Assembly (NCBI GenBank): GCA_023014335.1
Contig: JAECYW010000014.1
Location: 372,001-436,000 of the forward strand
Source: Galerina marginata
Lineage: Eukaryota; Basidiomycota; Agaricomycetes; Agaricales; Galerinaceae
Direction of reading: 5' to 3'
DNA length: 64,000 nt
The notes under the pieces were generated by a model. That model was not told where the DNA came from and made no database searches. It saw nothing but the letters and a program-made list of their open reading frames with translations. Of this stretch, positions 58,659-64,000 are shown one piece after another; positions within the stretch are counted from its first letter, which is position 1, and every line of letters starts with the position of its first letter. The translations under genes and the position numbers were made by a program.

Positions 58659-60976
58659 TCAGTCTGCTTCTCGAGAAGTCTCGTCCCTTTTTGCGAGCTT
58701 CGTCCGTTTAGACGATGCGATTTTCTGTCGATCCCTGTATCCAGCCCAGATACTGAGCAAAATGGCCATAAACGTCGCGCCACTCGTCAAATAAATTGTT
58801 GCAACGTAGCACTCGAGTCCTTGCAGACACTGGGGTGCGGACGCCGTACCGCCGCCAGACGAAAGCTTGGATTTATCGTGCGCGTCGAGGTTCATCCCGA
58901 AGACGAGAGAGAAGATGTTCCCGGCAATCATTGGTGACAAGGATAGATAACCCCAGTTTTCCGAAAAGTGTGCTAAAGAATTAGGTCAATCAGCCCAACG
59001 AATATATAAGCGTTCAAACCGAAAAAAAGCTTACGCATTCCAAACCACTCGAGGCAAACAGTTGGAAATAACGAAAAGACGCTTCCATGGGCAAGCCCGA
59101 GTAACGCGCTCGCTACCCATAAGTTTTCAATCCGGTCCTCCATGGACGCAACCACTTGGGAAACAAAGAAGAAGAATGAGACAAGGACCAGAGAATAGGA
59201 GCGTGGCATGTCATATTTGTTCTTCGCAAAGTCAGACACCAAACCTACAGAATGGCTCATAAGCATGGCCCGAAACCGAAAACTGACATGTGATTACCTA
59301 TGAAAATTCGCCCAGAGAAATTCATAAGGCTGATAGCAGATACTTGCGTGGCTTGCCAGCCGGACGCTTCGACCTCGTCGAATTTGGGATATTGGTGAGC
59401 GTAAAGAGCTTGCGACATAGATCCAACGTTATTGATAACTGAGGCGGTTCCTCAGTGGAAGTCATAGAAAAATTCCTGAGAACATACACATTAAGCCCGT
59501 TCCACTCACTACAGAAAATAAGATATGATTAGCAAAAATGTGGAAGGAACATAAACGATAACTTACGAATTGATAGAATGCTGAAAAGAAGCCAAAAATC
59601 GCTACTGAGAAAAAGTTTTTTTCCATGAACATTTGGCAGAGTATCGAGTACCATTGCACGACCTCGACTCAAACTGCGAGGCCTGCGGGATGAATTTAAC
59701 AGGCTATCGCTTTCCGGCTGTTGCTGGCTAAGTTCGACATCTTCTGGCTCACGTATCTGTGAGTCTTCATCCTCTTGACGCGTTTCTACATGATGGATAT
59801 AATGGGGATGATGGGGTTCGATAAAGTCGTGATCTAAGAGGTGTGTGTGGCTGGAGTTATGTGCAAGGGCAGAGGTCGCGACTTCAGGGTCGTCTTCGCC
59901 ATCTTCCACGATGTCGTAACCTTCTTGAGCTGGCAGTGGTATTGGTCGAACTAGGAAAATACCCATAATCATGGGGAAAGAGGTACCGAGAGCGAGAACG
60001 AGCAAGAAAGCTGATGTGTTTCCTGCAAAAAACAGATGGGAGATGCTCGAGAAGAAGAAGGCGGACAGGCCAAAACCAGAAATAACCAAACCGGTTGTGG
60101 ACGCTCTCTTATGGTGATATAAGATTTTTAATGAGATGTACTTGTAAATAATGGTACGCACCGCTTGGTCAGGGAACGACTTTGCCGTCGAATTGACGGA
60201 GCTAACTAGACCTCCATTTCCACCAGCTCCCGTTGTGAAACTGAATGCAACAAGTATGCAAACGCCCAATGTCGACAAAGACTTCACTCCAGGAGAAAGG
60301 CCAGAGTCGTAAAGGTATCGTATGCCCGAGTATCCTCCCAATAGAAAAATAAATGCGCAGACAAGAAGTATTCGAGGGCCACGAGTGTCAACTATTCTTC
60401 CCCATACTGGGCCACTGCTGTAGACACCGACTGAGGAGATTGTAATGAATTTCTTGTGTGAGGATGAATAAGGGAAACTTACCATTCCCCGCAAGCGCGA
60501 CGATGTTTAATTGAGTATGAGATATCCCAAGTCTGGCACCAAGTTGAGGGGAATACGCTAAACAATAATATCAGCCTTCGACTCGATTCAGTCAGTCAAT
60601 GTTATGAGAAAAGTCGAGGTGTGTCTTTCAGCAAGAAGCCAAAAGACACTGGGACGAGACGGAAACAAATGAGGTTGTAATACGCCGCACAGCAAAACCA
60701 CCGTCGTCAGAAAAGCACAACAGATACCAGAGATACCAAGTTGACTGTATGCATCCTCATCATCTCTAACCAGTGCTCTGCATCCCACTAGCGCATTTGC
60801 TCACCTGAATACACCTGGAAGCGCACATAGTTAGCTACAGGACATCCTCAGGATTATAAGGCCATAGAACTCACATAATTCGTTCCGGAACTTAACGCGA
60901 CAAGCAAAGACGCAATCAGCGTCGTTATTCTTGGTGCACTGACGAGAGCTGGTGGTGCCGGAGGGTTGGTGGCCAT
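58659..60976 (-). CDS. MFS transporter, nodulin-like family
   Basis: Exons 60976-60875, 60814-60805, 60557-60483, 60430-60162, 60107-59567, 59508-59488, 59438-59298, 59244-59035, 58972-58659; 1,683 nt, 560 residues. The second exon is only 10 nt (encoding VYS plus one base) and the sixth 21 nt; both are required to join SSGTNY to AYSPQLGARLGIS and FSILSILSG to TGLMFINNVGS. About twelve hydrophobic helices in two halves are joined by a charged, His-rich cytosolic loop (about 275-360). NxVGVYSSGPVWGRIVDTRGP is the MFS helix 2-3 loop motif. The family resembles YMR155W-type/nodulin-like fungal permeases; the substrate is unknown, possibly a monocarboxylate. The 54-nt intron at 60108-60161 is in frame and may be retained. 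Confidence 0.85.
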
Positions 60977-61371
60977 TGAATTAGTGGAGCTTGAGAGAAA
61001 TATTATAGTAGTCTAGCTCTCGAGCATCTGGACTGAAGTGCGCGAATAAGTTGAGAGTGGTGGTGGTAAGTAGGAGCTTCGGATGCAAATCGGTTTCCAA
61101 TGGCAGCTCCCACGGAACAAATTTAGACTATGAAAACGCCTGATTGGCTTATGCCACGTCGCTTAAGGTCGCCTAGATTACGATAATAAATGGGTTACGG
61201 ATCTACGTACTTCTAAATAGCCAGCGGTCATATAAAGTATACAAAAGGTGAAACATGCCTAATAAGTAGAGGGAAAAGGTCCAAAATGCTGAATGCCCAG
61301 TGATGATACATATGATGAGGGACAGTCAATGACAATGAAGGAGAACCAGTATGTACAAGAGAAAGTTGTCC
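60977..61371. other. Intergenic, no gene seen
   Basis: Promoter region of the transporter and 3' side of the phosphatase remnant. No supported gene. Confidence 0.5.
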
Positions 61372-62060
61372 TTAGATGAGCTCTTGACCCACATAGAATT
61401 TCGTCACAGCCGTCAGCAATCGCTGCTGCTCCTCGAACCATTCCTGCAGAACCACATGCGCCTTCTCTCTCGTCTCCTTATCAAAGGTTTTCAACGTAAC
61501 CGAGAACGTGGCCGAGATAGGTCTATGATCAGAAACGTTCGCCTCATATCGCCGATAGTGCAGCTGACGGGTAGCGACACGCGACCGCCACAAGATACGG
61601 TCGCACCATGCTGGCGCGCGATGCTTTTCCGAAGTGTCGTAGTCGTCCGAGCCTGGGTCGTATTTGTACGTCGGGTTGAAGGTAATACGTCCTTCTGAGA
61701 AAACGCGTAGTCGACACCCGCGGTTATATTTGATCTTGCGAACCAGTTGATCATGCAGAAGGAGGCTAGCAAGGTCGCCTGCGTTAATAGCCGCAATGAT
61801 CGCATCTCGTCGATAGTCTATCCGATAGTTCAAGTCACCGTTCAACTGATGATGTACTTTCATTAATATGATGCCTTCTAAGGAATGAAAATAGAACACT
61901 TACAATGTCGAACTCATGATCGAGGACCATCGACCCATCGCCTCCACCAACATGTTACATAGGCTAGTGGATGTTCTGTGGGCGGAAATACTGCCGAATT
62001 CCACCAATATCTACATTTCGTCGACGAACAGCGCTCTGACCGGAAGCGAGATGGCAAATT
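61372..62060 (-). pseudogene. Inositol polyphosphate 5-phosphatase, C-terminal fragment
   Basis: Right to left: CHLASGQSAVRRRNVD near 62050, GGGDGSMVLDHEFDI, a 58-nt intron, NGDLNYRIDYRRDAII, PTYKYDPGSDDYDTSEK, PAWCDRILWRSRV and NVSDHRPISATFSV, all hallmark blocks of the 5-phosphatase catalytic domain, then an intact C-terminus to the stop at 61372. Between the first two blocks the frame shifts twice (VFPPTEHPLAY is readable in another frame), and the N-terminal part of the domain is absent. The fragment from 61372 to about 61950 is clean. Intact enzymes remove the 5-phosphate from phosphoinositides. I judge this a truncated duplicate; a shortened product is unlikely to fold. Confidence 0.8.
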
Positions 62061-62480
62061 AATTCATCTATCGCAGCTCTTACGCGCCTTCGGACCTATT
62101 TGTGCTCCTGAGTTAGTTCTGTGGCCTTTATACCATCTGTATAAAGCATAATCAAAGCATAATCCCCAGTTTACCACTTCAAATTGTTGGAGTATGAAAA
62201 GGCAGGATAGCTCATGATAGAACGAAGGAGAGGAAGGACAGAGTACACTATCTAATGATAACAACGGTAAATAACCGAATCGGGATTACGAACGCTAACA
62301 CAGAACTCAAGTCTCAAGGCATGCCCCAAGCATGGACTCGACCATTTTGCCAGGATGGAATTATCGGAATTTATACTAGTACAATTCTCATGGCCAAAAT
62401 TCTTCACCTGAATGCATGTTATCGTTCGTCGTCTTGATATATTTCATTTCTCAAATGGCGCTGATAGCCTGAGTGACTAA
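62061..62480. other. No gene seen
   Basis: Short stretch between two pseudogene fragments; no domain or splice structure. Confidence 0.45.
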
Positions 62481-62489
62481 ACAGCGTTC

Positions 62490-63350
62490 AATGACTTTAC
62501 TATCTCGACGTTCGCAACTCCAGAGGACTCTACCCAAACTATCCTCTCGACTATCGAAAAGGCTCTGCTACGATCTCCAGAATATTCTCTTTCTGGTACG
62601 CCCTATTACAAATGCTTTGCCTCAGTTGAATCCAACTTTTTTTCTGTAGCTGGCACAAAATTCTTCTCTGCATACAAGCACCCACTCGTTGTCGATTCGT
62701 TCTGACGTTTACTCGCACAAATTATTAGCAGTGCATAGTCCAGCAACCCTTCAGAGCGTACAAACTCAACTCGATTTTTCCAGGCCCTTGTTAGTCTGAG
62801 CGACGTCATTCTCATGTAGTTCTCCATTTGCTAACTACTTGTCATAAGGTCGTCCCAATCCTCGAAAGAGAGCACAGAGAACGAAGGGCCGACACAAAGA
62901 AGAAAGCTGCCTAAATCGTTGCCAACCTTGCTTCTCTCACTTATGCAAAGGATTTCGTACCTTACCTGGACGAACTCCTTCCTATGGCACATCAAGGCCT
63001 CGTAGATTCCATTTCAGAAGCCCATGCTACTGCTGCGAAAGCTTTAGGAACCTTGGTAGAGCGTTTGGGTGAAATTCACTTCCCCGACTCGTTCCCGGAC
63101 TGCTGAGCACCCTGAAGACAGATACGTCAAGAGTTAACAGTTAAGGGGCAGCTCAAGGCCTCAATGAAGTTCTATCAGGCCTCGGTATGGGCCGTTTGGT
63201 GGGTTTACTTCCAGATATCATTGCAAATGCTCGATCGCCTCGGGCTTTGGCGAAAAGGATTACACGAAGATTCGATCGCTACAAGTTTCATTCTCGCTCT
63301 TTCCTGCGTTTTGCGTAGTGCATTCCAGAATGTCGGTAACGAGGTCCGCT
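62490..63350 (+). pseudogene. GCN1: GCN1 fragments joined and decayed
   Basis: Two HEAT-repeat blocks typical of the translation regulator Gcn1 lie side by side. The first (about 62490-62810) reads STIEKALLRSPEYSLS, then FFSAYKHPL, QIISSA, SSNPSERTNS, FFQALV, which belongs to the N-terminal third. The second (about 62850-63240) reads RRADTKKKAA, IVANLASLT, KDFVPYLDELLPMAHQGLVD, HATAAKALGTLVERLGE, QGLNEVLSGLGMGRL and GLLPDIIANA, from the region just before the Gcn2-activating part. Stops and frame changes interrupt both. Some 1,100 codons that separate them in a normal GCN1 are missing. It cannot encode Gcn1 and looks like a deleted, decayed duplicate. Confidence 0.8.
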
Positions 63351-63785
63351 AATGTTGCGTTGAGCTCATCTCTGATGCGTTCCGGGAGACCCATAGTGGT
63401 CAGTATCGCATGCTTTGTATTCATCGAAAGATTCTAAAGAAAAGCTGCTTGTAGAACATTATTGCCAAGCTGTCGGCTCTCTTGCGAACTCGCTATTGGA
63501 CAAGCCAGATCGTCTTAAACCGGTCGTTGAGTAAGTTTGCACCTACTGACTAAACGACAAGGAGGCCTGGCTGTTCCACTATTGTCATTTCAAGTTGTGC
63601 GACCCACGAAAACTACCACCGACAACAGTCTGATATTCACTGTAGCCATCGCATGATTCTTTTTAACGAGAGACGAATTGGAGACGAACAAACCGAACAG
63701 GACAATCTGTGTGGGAAGATATCGATCCATCACCCTATCACAGCTGTGTCCAACATACTTACACTCCAACAAATCCACAGCCAAC
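63351..63785. other. Remnant sequence
   Basis: A protein-like piece (about 63430-63530; KEKLLVEHYCQAVGSLANSL, then DKPDRLKPVVE) ends at a good donor-like gtaagt. It may be another exon remnant; family not recognised. Confidence 0.35.
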
Positions 63786-64000
63786 ATGTCGCGTAGCCTG
63801 AAGGAGAAAGATGTCGAATTGCCAGTAAGGTTTGTTTGTTTCTTACCTTTCCGTTCTTGCTTCATGTGGCTTCACCTGCTGGCAGCAGTGTGTTGCTCCA
63901 AAAAGTAGACGAGTCAGAAAGCAGATCTTCAGTTTATTCGAACTTGAATACTAGGTGAGCTAGTGCCTTCAGGTGCAATCGACGAGATCAGCTAAATGCG
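63786..64000 (+). CDS. Possible first exon of a gene running off the window
   Basis: ATG at 63786 opens MSRSLKEKDVELP followed by a gtaagg donor-like site, a pyrimidine-rich stretch and a ggcagcag acceptor-like site near 63890, then further open sequence. Too short to assign, and it may be spurious. Confidence 0.25.

Noticed and set aside
1..64000. CRISPR arrays, rRNA, tRNA genes, bacterial operons, intact transposases or reverse transcriptases
   Set aside because: None seen. Regular direct repeats are ankyrin-coding, and genes are monocistronic with spliceosomal introns.

Overview
The window looks like a basidiomycete nuclear genome, most likely from an Agaricomycete (mushroom-forming fungus). 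Coding regions are cut by many 41-80 nt GT-AG introns, genes lie close together on both strands, and several fungal families appear: an ankyrin NLR, a FunK1-type kinase fragment, a MYND-finger protein, a SAT4/rhodopsin-like membrane protein, a Pom34-like nucleoporin and a large ankyrin protein with a basidiomycete-type N-terminus. Gene models were built by hand from splice consensus and reading phase. For every spliced gene called intact, the exon lengths add up to an open frame.

Left half (1-34 kb): an accessory, repeat-rich region. An apparently intact NLR (C2-like region, NACHT, ankyrins; 1,205 residues, complement 1487..5658) has a tandem copy at 15449..20610, with shared flanks. In the copy the 33-residue ankyrin array is doubled (20 units against 10) and three in-frame stop codons are present. 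Two decayed YTA7/ATAD2-type chromatin ATPase copies lie at about 8.3-11.3 kb and 29.4-33.3 kb. A MYND-finger gene (21.3-22.2 kb) has an orphan copy of its 5' part at 33.67-33.9 kb. A FunK1-like pseudokinase and one small hypothetical gene lie between. The rest of 5.7-8.3, 11.3-13.9 and 24.9-29.4 kb is diverged non-coding repeat with no gene I can support.

Middle (34.5-61 kb): compact and mostly housekeeping. In order: a small secreted protein; a 1,448-residue SH3/Ras-association polarity-type protein; a 1,114-residue P-loop NTPase of a kind seen in basidiomycetes, with a duplicated N-terminal exon; a Pom34-like pore membrane nucleoporin; an 1,862-residue ankyrin protein with a nucleotidyltransferase-like motif; arginyl-tRNA synthetase flanked by about 210-bp direct repeats; a SAT4/rhodopsin-like seven-helix protein; and a nodulin-like MFS transporter with a 10-nt exon.

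Right edge (61.3-64 kb): decayed fragments again, of an inositol polyphosphate 5-phosphatase and of GCN1, then a possible gene start running off the window.

The most interesting points are the recent NLR duplication with expansion of near-identical ankyrin units, the repeated capture and decay of housekeeping-gene fragments around it, the NTase-like ankyrin protein and the duplicated cassette exon of the P-loop protein. No rRNA, tRNA, CRISPR array or intact transposon was recognised.
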